A DNA stretch of 64,000 nt from Actinomadura rupiterrae (GTDB lineage Bacteria; Actinomycetota; Actinomycetes; Streptosporangiales; Streptosporangiaceae), in the NCBI RefSeq assembly GCF_024172125.1, contig NZ_JAMZEA010000019.1, forward strand, positions 1 through 64,000, given 5' to 3'. Made by a program: the position numbers and the translations under genes. Below the pieces are notes generated by a model. The model did no database searches. It saw only the letters and a program-made list of their open reading frames with translations, and was not told the DNA's origin. Shown here piece by piece: positions 32,559-43,465 of the stretch. The stretch's first letter is position 1; every line of letters starts with the position of its first letter.

Positions 32559-33614
32559 ATGTCCGAAACCACGGCCGCGGAGGCCAAGGACGTCGTCGGC
32601 AGCGAGGACCCGCGGGCCTACCTGTGGGAGATGCTGCGCGCCGGATGGCGGTTCTCCGCGCTGTACGCGTTCGTCGAACTGGACCTCGCGGGCTGGTTAC
32701 GCGACGGCCCGCTGACCGTCGCGGAGCTCGCCGAACGGGCCGGGCTGGACCGCTCCGCGCTCGCCCGGCTGCTGCGCACCTCGGCGGGCAGCGGGCTGGT
32801 CCGGACCCTGCGGGACGGGGACGCGCCCGTCCGGTACGTCCTGACCGACGTCGGCCACACGCTGCGCGGCGACGTCGAACGCTCCATGCGCTCGGTCGTC
32901 ATCCCGCAGGGCGCGCCGGACTTCCTGGAGGCGATGGGCTCGCTGGACGAGGCCGTCCGCAACGGCAAGTCCCCCTTCGCCGCCCGGTTCGGCTCGATGT
33001 ACGGCTACCTGGCGTCCCACCCGGACGCCCGGCACCACTTCGACGCGCACATGGCGACCCGCTCGCGGACGATCGCCGAGGCCACCGTCGCCGCCTACGA
33101 CTTCTCCGGCATCGGCACCATCGCCGACATCGGCGGCGGTGTCGGGACCGTCCTGGCGACCGTCCTGGAGGCCACCCCCGACGCGCGCGGCCTGCTGTTC
33201 GAGCTGGAGCCGGTGATCGCCGCGGCCGCCGGCTTCCTCGCCCCGCGCGGCCTCACCGACCGCTGCGAGCTGGTCGTCGGCGACTTCTTCAAGGCCGTGC
33301 CGACCGCGGACGCCTACGTGCTGTCCAACATCGTGCACAACTGGAACGACGAGGACGCCCTGACCGTCCTGCACAACGTCCGAGCCGCGATGCCCGACCA
33401 CGGCCGCGTCCTGCTGCTGGACATCCTGCTGCCCGAGGACGACCGCCCGCACCTCGGCAAGGAACTCGACATGCGGATGCTCGCCCTCTACGACGGCGCC
33501 CGCGAACGCACCGAGTCCGAGTACCTCGGCCTGCTCACCCAGGCGGACCTGCGCCCCAACCGGGTGATCGAGCTCCCCTACGCCCTCAGCCTCATCGAGG
33601 CCCTCCCCCGATGA
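32559..33614 (+). CDS. SAM-dependent O-methyltransferase (COMT-like, acetylserotonin type)
   Basis: Methyltransferase of 351 residues with an N-terminal dimerisation winged helix (about 20-100; LTVAELAERAGLDRSALARL) and a C-terminal Rossmann domain. The SAM motif DIGGGVGT is at 190-197 and the catalytic-His region reads LSNIVHNWNDEDA. This layout is that of natural-product O-methyltransferases acting on phenolic or enolic hydroxyls. GGAGGAG precedes the ATG. Its stop overlaps the sulfotransferase ATG (33611-33614). Confidence 0.9.
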   Translation: MSETTAAEAKDVVGSEDPRAYLWEMLRAGWRFSALYAFVELDLAGWLRDGPLTVAELAERAGLDRSALARLLRTSAGSGLVRTLRDGDAPVRYVLTDVGHTLRGDVERSMRSVVIPQGAPDFLEAMGSLDEAVRNGKSPFAARFGSMYGYLASHPDARHHFDAHMATRSRTIAEATVAAYDFSGIGTIADIGGGVGTVLATVLEATPDARGLLFELEPVIAAAAGFLAPRGLTDRCELVVGDFFKAVPTADAYVLSNIVHNWNDEDALTVLHNVRAAMPDHGRVLLLDILLPEDDRPHLGKELDMRMLALYDGARERTESEYLGLLTQADLRPNRVIELPYALSLIEALPR

Positions 33615-34447
33615 CCGGCTTGTCGCCCACCACCACCTACCGCACCCTGGAGGACGACAGCACCCGCTGGCACGGCTTCCCGTTCCGTCCCGGCGACATC
33701 GTCGTCAGCACCGGCCACAAGAGCGGCACGACCTGGATGCAGATGATCTGCACCCTGCTGGTCTTCCAGGACGAGCCGCCCGCCCCGCTGGCCGACCTCT
33801 CCCCCTGGCTGGACCAGCTCGTCCGCCCCGCCGAAGAGGTCTACGCCCTCCTCGAAGCCCAGGCGCACCGCCGCGTCATCAAGACCCACACCCCCCTGGA
33901 CGGCCTCCCGCTGGACCCGCGCGCTACCTACATCGTCGTGGCCCGCGACCCCCTGGACGTCGCCGTCTCCCGCTACCACGTCTACGACGACGACCCGTCC
34001 CTGCGGCCCACCCGGTCCGAACGCGACTGGCTGCTGGCCTGGCTCGCCCGCGACGACTGGGAACCCGACTCCCTGAACCGCCTCATGTGGCACGTCACCG
34101 ACGCCTGGGCCCGCCGCACCGAGCCGAACGTCCTCCTCGTCCACTACACCGACCTGAAATCCAACCTCGAAGCCGAGATGCGCCGCGTGGCGGACCACCT
34201 CTCCATCACCATCCCCGAAGCGCTGTGGCCGTCCCTCACCAAGGCCGCCACCTTCGAAACCATGCGCACCAAGGCCACCCACCTGGTCCCGGCCGCCACC
34301 CAACCCCTGAAGGACCCGACCACCTTCTTCCGCGCCGGCCGCACCGGCACCGGCCGCTCCCTCCTCACCGCCCCCGAATACAGCACCTTCGAATCCGCCT
34401 TGTCCGCCACAACCGACCCAGCCCTCCTCGCCTGGCTGCTGAGATGA
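33611..34447 (+). CDS. Sulfotransferase (PAPS-dependent)
   Basis: Sulfotransferase of 278 residues. The 5'-phosphosulfate loop is TGHKSGTTWMQ (about 34-44) and the 3'-phosphate site is YIVVARDPLDVAVSRYH. A C-terminal FFRAGRTGTGRSLL is similar to the RKGxxGDWKxxF motif but divergent. It transfers sulfate from PAPS to a hydroxyl group. It is translationally coupled to the O-methyltransferase, so both probably decorate one molecule, perhaps after oxidation by the P450 upstream. A hairpin terminator follows directly. Confidence 0.9.
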   Translation: MTGLSPTTTYRTLEDDSTRWHGFPFRPGDIVVSTGHKSGTTWMQMICTLLVFQDEPPAPLADLSPWLDQLVRPAEEVYALLEAQAHRRVIKTHTPLDGLPLDPRATYIVVARDPLDVAVSRYHVYDDDPSLRPTRSERDWLLAWLARDDWEPDSLNRLMWHVTDAWARRTEPNVLLVHYTDLKSNLEAEMRRVADHLSITIPEALWPSLTKAATFETMRTKATHLVPAATQPLKDPTTFFRAGRTGTGRSLLTAPEYSTFESALSATTDPALLAWLLR

Positions 34448-34451
34448 CCAA

Positions 34452-34478
34452 GGGGCGGTGGCCCCCGTCCACCGCCCC
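34452..34478 (+). terminator. Hairpin terminator after the sulfotransferase
   Basis: GGGGCGGTGG (34452-34461) and CCACCGCCCC (34469-34478) form a perfect 10-bp stem with a 7-nt loop, 5 bp beyond the stop codon. Confidence 0.75.
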
Positions 34479-34656
34479 TACCTTCGACGCCGCGCCGGCC
34501 GTCTCCACCGTCCGCCACTGGAGCGACCCGGTGGCCGGGCTGCGCAAGAGCCACCCGTGGCGAGGACGTCCGCTGTCGGTGCTGCACGAAGAGGACAGGC
34601 GCAGGCACCTCTATGCTTCTGCGAAACAGGGCTGTCTGTTTGGTTTGGAGGGGCCG

Positions 34657-36141
<1,485 letters not shown>

Positions 36142-36176
36142 GAGACCGAACGGCCTTGCCGTCTCCCCCGCCGGGG

Positions 36177-37253
36177 TCAGGCCGTGGCCGGGGTGAGGGC
36201 GGGGAGGAGGTACTCGCCCAGTCGGTAGGCCTCCTCCAGGTGCGGCCAGCCGGACAGGATGAACTCCTCGATGCCCAGGTCGGCGTACTCGCGGATCAGG
36301 GCGGCGACCTCGGCGTAGGAGCCGACCAGGGCCGTCCCCGCGCCCTCGCGGACCAGGCCCACGCCCGCCCACAGGCCGGGCGAGACCTCCAGGCTTCGCG
36401 TGTCGCCGCCGTGCAGGGCGGTCATGCGGCTCTGGCCCGTCGAGTCGAAGCGGGCGAAGCGCCGCTGGGCCGCCTGGATCCGGGCGGGGTCCATGCCCGC
36501 CAGCAGGCGGTCGGCTTCGGCCCAGGCCTCTTGGGACGAGTCCCGGGCAATGACGTGGAGGCGGATGCCCAGGCGCAGCGCGCGGCCGTTGGCGGCGGCC
36601 GCGGCTCGCAGCTTGGCGGCGCGCTCGGCGATCGCGGCCGGGGGCTCGCCCCACATCAGGGCGACGTCGGCGTGCTCGGCCGCCACGCGTTCAGCGGCCG
36701 GGGAGGCGCCGCCGAAATAGATCTGCGGCGGGTCGGTGAGAGGCGTGGTCAGGCCGCCCCTCTCGATGGTGTAGTGGTCGCCGCGGAAGTCGAACGGATC
36801 CCCCGTCCAGGTGCGGCGGAGGGCGTGCAGGAACTCGGCGGTGCGGTCGTAGCGGGCGTCGTGGTCGAGGAAGTCGCCGTAGCCGCGCTGCTCCACGGGG
36901 TCGCCGCCGGTCACGACGTTCAGCAGGAGCCGTCCGCCGGAGATCTCCTGGAAGGTCTGGGCCTGCTGGGCGAGCAGGGTGGGCAGGGTGAAGCCGGGCC
37001 GGAACGCCACCAGCAGCTTCAGCCGGTCGGTGTGCTGGGCCACCGCGGCGCAGACGATCCACGGGTCGGGGCAGCCGGCGCCGACCGGCGTGAGCGCGGC
37101 CTCGAAACCGGCGTCCTCGGCGGCGCGGGCCACCTGGGAGAGGTAGCGGACACTGCCCGGGCGCGACGCGGAACGGGACGCGTCGGTGCTCATGATCGCC
37201 GTGCGGACGTCGTGCCCGTCGCCGGTGGTGGGGAGGAACCAGTGGAAACGCAC
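36177..37253 (-). CDS. LLM-class FMNH2-dependent monooxygenase (SsuD-like)
   Basis: Bacterial luciferase-like monooxygenase of 358 residues. MRFHWFLPTTGDGHDVRTA and FEAALTPVGAGCPDPWIVCA match alkanesulfonate monooxygenases, as does the NVVTGGDPVEQRGYGDFLDH segment. Such enzymes use FMNH2 and oxygen to release sulfite from sulfonates. It is the last gene of the importer operon, after the amidohydrolase. GTG 37253 is preceded by AGAAGGG. No flavin reductase is in the operon, so FMNH2 must come from elsewhere. The substrate is not proven. Confidence 0.88.
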   Translation of the reverse strand: MRFHWFLPTTGDGHDVRTAIMSTDASRSASRPGSVRYLSQVARAAEDAGFEAALTPVGAGCPDPWIVCAAVAQHTDRLKLLVAFRPGFTLPTLLAQQAQTFQEISGGRLLLNVVTGGDPVEQRGYGDFLDHDARYDRTAEFLHALRRTWTGDPFDFRGDHYTIERGGLTTPLTDPPQIYFGGASPAAERVAAEHADVALMWGEPPAAIAERAAKLRAAAAANGRALRLGIRLHVIARDSSQEAWAEADRLLAGMDPARIQAAQRRFARFDSTGQSRMTALHGGDTRSLEVSPGLWAGVGLVREGAGTALVGSYAEVAALIREYADLGIEEFILSGWPHLEEAYRLGEYLLPALTPATA

Positions 37254-37283
37254 GGGGCATCCCTTCTAGTCAGGCGGTTCTGG

Positions 37284-39017
37284 TCAGGCGGAGTGGACGG
37301 CCCGGCCGCCGACGATGGTCCGCAGCACCTCGATGTCCTTGATCCTGTGCGGGCGGACGGTCAGCGGGTTCTCCGCCAGGACGACCAGGTCGGCGAGCTT
37401 GCCCGGCTCGATGGAGCCCCGGCTGTGCTCCTCGAAGTGCTGCCAGGCGGAGTCGATCGTCACGGCGCGCAGCGCGCGGAGCGGGGTGACCCGCTGTTCG
37501 GGGCCGAGCACCTTGCCGCTGCGGGTGGTGCGGTTGACGGCCGACCACGCGGCTTGCAGCGGGCTCTGCGGGACGACCGGTGAGTCCAGGTGCAGGCTGT
37601 AGCGGTGGTCTCGGGCCGAGTTCAGCGGGCTGATGCGGCGGGCGCGTTCGGGGCCGAGGAAGATGTCGCGGTGCTGGTCGCCCCAGTAGTAGGTGTGCGA
37701 GACGAAGAACGACGCCTGGACGCCGAGCCGTCGCATGCGGTCCAGCTGGTCCTCGCGGGCGGTCTGGGCGTGCTCGATCCGCAGCCTGTGGTCGCGGCGT
37801 CCGTGCTTGGCGATGGCGGACTCGTAGGCGTCGAGCAGGTCGTCGATGGCCGCGTCGCCGTTGCCGTGGATGCGGACGGCGTAACCGTCGGCGTACAGCT
37901 TGTCGACGCGGGCCTTCAGGACGTCGGGGCTGTAGTTGGTGTAGCCGCGGTAGCCGGCCGGGAGCCCCTCGGCGAGCTTGTGGTACGGCTCGGTGAGGTA
38001 GCCGGTGTAGCCCTGGATCGATCCGTCGTACACCGACTCGCCGAAGCCGGAGACCCGCACCCACTCGTCCCCCGTGCCCTCGGGCAGGGGCAGGCCGGCG
38101 AGCGGGTCGCCGCTCAGCATGAGCAGGCTGCGGAAGGCGGTCACACCGGTCCTCTGCCAGGCGCCCAGCGCCGCGTACAGGTCGGCGCCGCCTCCGGCGA
38201 TGACGCTGGTGGTCACCCCGGCCGCGGTGTAGAGGTCCGAGGTCGCCTTGGCGCCCGCCGTGAGCTGGGCGGGGGTGAAGCTCGGCTGGAGCCTGGCGAC
38301 CAGGTTCTGCGCCGCTTCCTGGAGGAGGCCGGTCGGCTCGCCGGTCGCCGGGTCCTTGCCGATCACGCCGCCGGGAGGGTTCGGGGTGTCCCTGGTGATC
38401 CCGGCCAGCCGGTGCGCCACCGAGTTCGCCACGCCCATGTGCCCGTTGGTGTGCGCCGCCCAGATCGGCAGCGTGCCGCTCGCCCGGTCGAGGTCGGCGG
38501 CGGTGGGATGGCGGCCCTCGGCCAGCAGCGTCTGGTCGTATCCCCAGCCGCGGACCCAGTCGCCCGCCCGCGCGGTGTCCGCCTTGGCCTTCAGCGCGGA
38601 GACCAGGGAGGCGATGTCGGTGACGGCGCCGACCGGCGGACTGGACAGGTCGGCGTAGTACAGCTTGACGAGCCCCGGGTACGGCGCGTGGCTGTGCGCG
38701 TCGACGAAACCCGGCAGCACCGTCCGGCCCTTGAGGTCGACCAGCGTGGTGTCGGCCGTGGCCAGGCGGCGGATCCGGCGTTCGGAGCCGACCGCGATGA
38801 TCCGGCCGCCCCTGACGGCGATCGCTTCGGCCGTCCGGTCATGGTGCGCCATGGTCAGCACGTGGCCGCCGTGGTAGATGGTGTCGGGCGGAGCGGCCCG
38901 TTCGGCCACGGGCTGCTCGGCGGATGCGGGTGCCGCCGGGAGGATCGCGCCGGCGACGGCGGCCAGCGAACCGCCGAGGACGGCGCGCCTGCCGACGTCG
39001 GAGCACAGGATGCACAT
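37284..39017 (-). CDS. Amidohydrolase family protein with Tat-type signal (YtcJ-like)
   Basis: Metal-dependent hydrolase of 577 residues of the YtcJ/exoenzyme-regulatory type. The N-terminus (about 9-35) has a twin Arg in GRRAVLGGSLAAVAGAILPA followed by ASAE, so Tat export is likely. The metal site includes VDAHSHAP (HxH), HGNGDAAID and RIEHAQTA. Its substrate may be an N-acyl compound imported or released at the cell surface. It sits between the ABC ATPase (18 bp) and the LLM monooxygenase (30 bp) in one operon, an unusual companion for a sulfonate system. Confidence 0.87.
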   Translation of the reverse strand: MCILCSDVGRRAVLGGSLAAVAGAILPAAPASAEQPVAERAAPPDTIYHGGHVLTMAHHDRTAEAIAVRGGRIIAVGSERRIRRLATADTTLVDLKGRTVLPGFVDAHSHAPYPGLVKLYYADLSSPPVGAVTDIASLVSALKAKADTARAGDWVRGWGYDQTLLAEGRHPTAADLDRASGTLPIWAAHTNGHMGVANSVAHRLAGITRDTPNPPGGVIGKDPATGEPTGLLQEAAQNLVARLQPSFTPAQLTAGAKATSDLYTAAGVTTSVIAGGGADLYAALGAWQRTGVTAFRSLLMLSGDPLAGLPLPEGTGDEWVRVSGFGESVYDGSIQGYTGYLTEPYHKLAEGLPAGYRGYTNYSPDVLKARVDKLYADGYAVRIHGNGDAAIDDLLDAYESAIAKHGRRDHRLRIEHAQTAREDQLDRMRRLGVQASFFVSHTYYWGDQHRDIFLGPERARRISPLNSARDHRYSLHLDSPVVPQSPLQAAWSAVNRTTRSGKVLGPEQRVTPLRALRAVTIDSAWQHFEEHSRGSIEPGKLADLVVLAENPLTVRPHRIKDIEVLRTIVGGRAVHSA

Positions 39018-39035
39018 GGTGGTGTTCTCCAGTGG

Positions 39036-39896
39036 TCAGGCGGCGGCCGCGCGGACGGTGGCCGCGAGCTTCTCGCGAAGGGCGAGGAAGCCGGGATGGG
39101 CGTGCGGGGACTCCTCGCGCGGCAGCGTGGAGGTCTCGTCCAGGACGACCCGTCCGGGGCGCCTGCTGAGGGCGATGATCCGGGTGCCGAGCAGGACGGC
39201 CTCGTCGACGCTGTGCGTGACGAACAGGACGGTCGTGCCGGTCCGCCGCCAGATCTGGCGCAGCTCCTCTTGCAGGCGCTCGCGGGTGAGGGCGTCGAGA
39301 GCTGCGAACGGCTCGTCCATGAGGAGGATGCCGGGGCCGGGGGCCAGCGCGCGGGCGATCGCGGCGCGTTGCTGCATCCCGCCGGACAGCTCGTGCGGCA
39401 GGCGCGCGGCGGCCTCCGACAGCCCGACCAGGTCGAGGAGTTCGGCGGTCCGCGTCCGGCGGTCGGCCGCGGGGACACCGGTCATCCGCAGGCCGAACTC
39501 CACGTTCCGGCGCACGTTGAGCCAGGGGAAGAGCCGGGGCTGCTGGAACACGACGCCGCGGTCGGGGCCGGGACCCGTGACCGGCTCGCCCGCGACCCTG
39601 ACCTCGCCCCGGCTCGGCCGGACGAAGCCCGCGACCAGGCGAAGCAGCGTGCTCTTCCCGCAGCCCGACGGCCCGACGATCGTGACGAACTCGCCTCCCG
39701 GGATGTCGGTGCCGACCTCGCATAGGGCGTCCACCGTGTCCGTTCGGCCGAGCAGACCGCCCAGCCGCCGGTCACCGCCGTACGTCACCGAGACCGCGTC
39801 GAGCGAGACCGCCGCGGCCTGTCCGCCCGTGACCTGTTGGCCGCCGGTCACCGCCTGGGCGTCCGAGGTGGATGTCGGGCTATCCGAGGGACGCAT
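39036..39896 (-). CDS. ABC transporter ATP-binding protein, nitrate/sulfonate/taurine type
   Basis: Importer ATPase of 286 residues. Walker A GPSGCGKST, Q-loop VVFQQPRLFPWLN, signature LSGGMQQR, Walker B LLMDEPFAALD and H-loop FVTHSVDEAV are typical of the SsuB/TauB group. ATG 39896 overlaps the substrate-binding-protein gene by 17 bp. The N-terminal 35 residues are low-complexity. It energises the permease at 40975. Confidence 0.92.
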   Translation of the reverse strand: MRPSDSPTSTSDAQAVTGGQQVTGGQAAAVSLDAVSVTYGGDRRLGGLLGRTDTVDALCEVGTDIPGGEFVTIVGPSGCGKSTLLRLVAGFVRPSRGEVRVAGEPVTGPGPDRGVVFQQPRLFPWLNVRRNVEFGLRMTGVPAADRRTRTAELLDLVGLSEAAARLPHELSGGMQQRAAIARALAPGPGILLMDEPFAALDALTRERLQEELRQIWRRTGTTVLFVTHSVDEAVLLGTRIIALSRRPGRVVLDETSTLPREESPHAHPGFLALREKLAATVRAAAA

Positions 39897-40941
39897 CGCC
39901 GAGCTCCTTGCTGGCCAGGCCATGCTGGAAGACGCTCAGGTCGGGCACAGCGGGGATCTTGTTCTGCGCCTTGAGGAACTGCGCCGCGCTGTAGAGGTTC
40001 TGCGCGAAGGCGCCCGGCCGGGCAGCCGTCCCGAGGTACTGGGCCCCCGCCTGCTGCCTGCCGTCCAGCAGGACGAGCTGGTCGATCTGCTTGGACGCCT
40101 CGTCCGGCGGGACGTTGAGCTGGCGGCCCACCGCCGCCGCGGCCGTCGCCTTGTCGCTGCGGATCAGCTTGATCGCGCGGTCCTCCTGCTGGAGCCAGAC
40201 CGACAGCGCCTTGGGGTACTTGTCGGCGAACGCCGTGCGGACGACCGCGAGGTCAGCCGTCACCTTGCCCTTGGCGGCGAGGTCCTTGCTGGTGACCAGG
40301 ACCTTGCCGGTCTTCTCCAGTGCCGACAGCACGGGCGTCCAGACGTAGGCGGCGTCGATGTCACCGCGGGTCCAGGCGGCCTGGATGTCCGGCGGCTCAA
40401 GGTCGACGATCTTCACGTCGGTCTCCTTGAGCCCGGCGTCCTGGAGCGCGGCCAGCAGGCTGTAGTGCGAGGTCGAGGAGAACGGGGTCGCGATCTTCTT
40501 CCCCTTCAGCCCGGCGATCCCGGTGGCCTTCCGGGCGACCAGGGCCTCGTTCTCACCGATCACATCGAAGATCCACGGCACCTTGTACCGGATGTTCAGC
40601 GGCGCCGACAGGCCCTTGGTGACCGGGCTGGACCCGGCCAGGCCGATGTCGATCGAACCGGCGATCATCGCGGTGTTCACGTCGCCGCCCGAGTCGAACC
40701 TCGACCACGTGATCCTGGTGTTGGGCAGGGCCTTCTCCAGCCACCGCTGGTCCTTGACGACCAGATCGCCGTTCGGGATGAGCTGGTATCCGATGCGGAG
40801 CGTCTTGGGACTGCCGTCGGAGTTCGCGGCGCCACCTCCTGCGGCCTTCGCCGCTCCCGTACCGGAGGAGCAGGCGGCGAGTGCGAGGGAGAGCGCGGTG
40901 GCGGACGCGGCGAGCAGCGCCGGGCCGTGGGTCTTCTTCAT
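39880..40941 (-). CDS. ABC transporter substrate-binding lipoprotein (SsuA/TauA-like)
   Basis: Solute-binding protein of 353 residues with a lipoprotein signal (ALSLALAACSSG; lipid Cys near 24) and an NMT1/taurine-type binding fold. The stretches IGYQLIPNGDLVVKDQRWLE, GSIDIGLAGSSPVTKGLSAP and AAWTRGDIDAAYVWTPVLSA are typical of aliphatic sulfonate or taurine receptors. It acts at the outer face of the membrane. 33 bp separate it from the permease. Confidence 0.9.
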   Translation of the reverse strand: MKKTHGPALLAASATALSLALAACSSGTGAAKAAGGGAANSDGSPKTLRIGYQLIPNGDLVVKDQRWLEKALPNTRITWSRFDSGGDVNTAMIAGSIDIGLAGSSPVTKGLSAPLNIRYKVPWIFDVIGENEALVARKATGIAGLKGKKIATPFSSTSHYSLLAALQDAGLKETDVKIVDLEPPDIQAAWTRGDIDAAYVWTPVLSALEKTGKVLVTSKDLAAKGKVTADLAVVRTAFADKYPKALSVWLQQEDRAIKLIRSDKATAAAAVGRQLNVPPDEASKQIDQLVLLDGRQQAGAQYLGTAARPGAFAQNLYSAAQFLKAQNKIPAVPDLSVFQHGLASKELGDASLG

Positions 40942-40974
40942 GAGTGCTTCCTGTCCGTCAAGGTCGTACGGGGG

Positions 40975-41754
40975 TCAGGACTTGCCGCGCCAGGGCACCA
41001 GGCGGCGTTCGGCGAGCTGGAGCAGGCCGTCTATGAGCAGGCCGGACGCGCCGATCGTGAGCAGCCCGAGCACCACCACGTCGGTCTGGTTGTAGCGCTG
41101 GGCGTCGCGGATCATGCCGCCGATGCCGGGCACGCCGTTCACGGTCTCCGCCGCGACGACCGTGGTGTAGGCGACGCCGACGGCGACCCGGACGCCCGTG
41201 ATGATCTCGGGAAGGATCGAGGGCAGGACGATCCGCAGCGGGATCTGCCAGCGGCCGGCCCCGAGCGACCGGGCGGCGAAGACGTAGTCCACGTGCACGC
41301 CGCGCACGGCGTCGGCGGTGGCCACCGCGACCGGCGGCAGGGCCGCCACGAACAGCAGCACGATCTTCGGTGACTCGTCGATGCCGAACCAGATGATCAG
41401 GAGGCTGAAGTACGCCAGCGGGGGCAGCGTCCGCACGAAGGTCACCAGCGGGCCGAGCAGCGCACGCGCCGTCGGGACCAGCCCGATGACCAGCCCGAGG
41501 ACGATGCCGCCGACCACCCCGTAGAGGCTGCCGAGCAGGATGCGGCGCAGGCTGGCCAGCAGGTGCTCGTAGAGGAGGTGGCCGCCGTAGCCGCGCTGCC
41601 CGCCGTGCGTGGTGGACGTTTGGACGAGCTGGTGCCAGACGGCTCCGGGAGACGGGACGAAGACCTCCGACCAGAGGTGGGTGGCCGCGACACCCCACCA
41701 GATCGCCAGCAGGGCGAGCACTCCCCCGGCCCGCAGCGCGACGGCTCGCAGCAC
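40975..41754 (-). CDS. ABC transporter permease (SsuC/TauC-like)
   Basis: BPD-type permease of 259 residues with about six helices. The EAA-like motif falls in AARSLGAGRWQIPLRIVLPS. It is the first gene of the importer operon: permease, binding protein, ATPase, amidohydrolase, monooxygenase. GTG 41754 follows GAAAGGGG. The 109 bp upstream are AT-rich by local standards (around TATTTCGGTCGGTTATAT) and probably hold the operon promoter. Confidence 0.9.
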   Translation of the reverse strand: MLRAVALRAGGVLALLAIWWGVAATHLWSEVFVPSPGAVWHQLVQTSTTHGGQRGYGGHLLYEHLLASLRRILLGSLYGVVGGIVLGLVIGLVPTARALLGPLVTFVRTLPPLAYFSLLIIWFGIDESPKIVLLFVAALPPVAVATADAVRGVHVDYVFAARSLGAGRWQIPLRIVLPSILPEIITGVRVAVGVAYTTVVAAETVNGVPGIGGMIRDAQRYNQTDVVVLGLLTIGASGLLIDGLLQLAERRLVPWRGKS

Positions 41755-41863
41755 ACCGCACCCCTTTCGATATAACCGACCGAAATAGTTGGAAATGGAT
41801 CGTAGGCGGCGGAGTGGCTCCCTGCAAAGAGCCAGTTCGCTCGGATTCGCAGGTACCAGATGG

Positions 41864-43341
41864 CTAGCCGAGCAGCTGCCTCGCCTCGTCGGCGATGATG
41901 GCCACGCCCTCGTCGATCCGCTCGGGGTCCAGCGCGCCGAAGCCGAGCTTGATCCAATGGCGCGGGATCGGGCCGCGCGCGCTCCCCGGCGAGTCGAAGA
42001 AGAACGTGTCGCCCGGCTCGATCAGGACGCCGCGCGGGTCCAGGCGCGCGGCCAGCTCGCGGGTGTCCAGGCCGGGAGGGCCGCCGATCCAGACGCTGAC
42101 ACCGCCCGCGCGCGGGCGCATCACCCAGTCGGGCAGGTGCAGGCGCACCGCTGCGACCGTCCGCTCCCACCGCACCCGCATCGCCTCGCGCAGGTGCCGG
42201 ACGCCGCGCCGGTACTCGCCGGACGCGATGAGCAGGGCCAGCGCCCGCTGCTGGTGCCCCGAGGGATGCCGGATCGTGTACCGGCGCAGGTCCCGCAGGT
42301 GCTCGATCAGGGCGGGATGCGCGGACACGAAGCCCAGCCGCAGCCCCGGCGCCAGGAACTTGGAGAAGCTGCCCAGGTAGATCACGGCGTCGGGATCCAG
42401 CGAGGCCAGCGCCGGCGACGCCCGGCCCACGAACCGCAGCTCGCTGTCGTAGTCGTCCTCGACCAGCACGATGTCGCGCTCCCGGGCCAGCGCGACCAGG
42501 CGCTGCCGCCGCCGGCCGGTCATCGTGACGTTCGACGGGTAGTGGTGGGCCGGGGTCGTGACGGCCAGCGCGACGTCCAGCAGCCGCTCGTCCACGATGA
42601 GCCCGCCGTCGTCCACCTCGCCCGGCACCAGTTCCGCGCCGGCGCGCGCGAGGATGTGCCGCGCGTCCGGATACCCGGGGTTCTCGACCAGGACGCGGCT
42701 GCCCTCACCCACCAGCGCGCCGGCCACCAGGTGCAGGCCCTGCTGCGACCCCACGGTGATCAGCACGCGCTCGGGGCTCGCGGCGATCCCCCGCCCGGCC
42801 AGGATCTCCCGGCAGACGAGCTCGGTCAGCAGCGGATCGTCGACGTCGATGGCGTCCTGCAGGCTGAACCGCCGGTGCTCGCCCCGCAGCGCCTCCCGCA
42901 AGGAGCGCAGCCAGGCCCGGTCGGGGAACGCCTCGGAGGGCAGATGCCCCGTGACGAACGCGTACCGGTAGCGGTCCCAGTGCTCGGGCTTGCGAATGTG
43001 CGGCAGGTCGCCCGCGCCCGGCGGCGCCTCCAGCCGCGCGAGCCACCCCGGCGATGCCTGCTCGGCCGGGCCCGCCCTCCTGCGCGCCGCCATCTCCTCG
43101 TTCACCACATGCCCGGACCGCGGCCGGCGATCACCACCCCATCGGTGATCAGCTCCTGGTACGCGAGGTTCACGGTGTTGCGCGACACCCCGAGCTCGGC
43201 CGCCACCTCCCGCGACGACGGCAGCCGCCCCTCCTCGAACCGCCCAGCGAGAATGGCCCCCTCCAGCCCCCGCCGCACCCGCCGATAAAGCGGCTCCCCC
43301 TCGTCCTCCCCCACCGGAAACAGCAACCCCACACACACCAC
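41864..43341 (-). pseudogene. MocR-type GntR/aminotransferase regulator, split by a frameshift
   Basis: The 5' part (43341 to about 43120) encodes a GntR winged helix: LLFPVGEDEGEPLYRRVRRG, then LPSSREVAAELGVSRNTVNL, then AYQELITDGVVIAGR. In this frame a TGA follows at 43102. In the -1 frame RSGHVVNEEMAARRRAG continues into a full PLP aminotransferase-like domain (IRKPEHWDRYRYAFVTGHLP; SNVTMTGRRRQRLVALARE; GSFSKFLAPGLRLGFVS, the Lys being the Schiff-base site) down to 41864. One base seems missing near 43120-43127 (GGCCGCGG). Intact, it would be a PLP-dependent regulator of the downstream importer operon. It is either inactivated or a base-call error. Confidence 0.78.
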
Positions 43342-43465
43342 CCTAAGCGCCCCCACACCACGCGTACCGTCCACCGCCGGCATCGACACCGCCCCGACAA
43401 CCGGCACACCTTCAGCTGCGGACGCTACGCTGCGTTGCTGGACGCCAACGACATCGGGAGCACGG

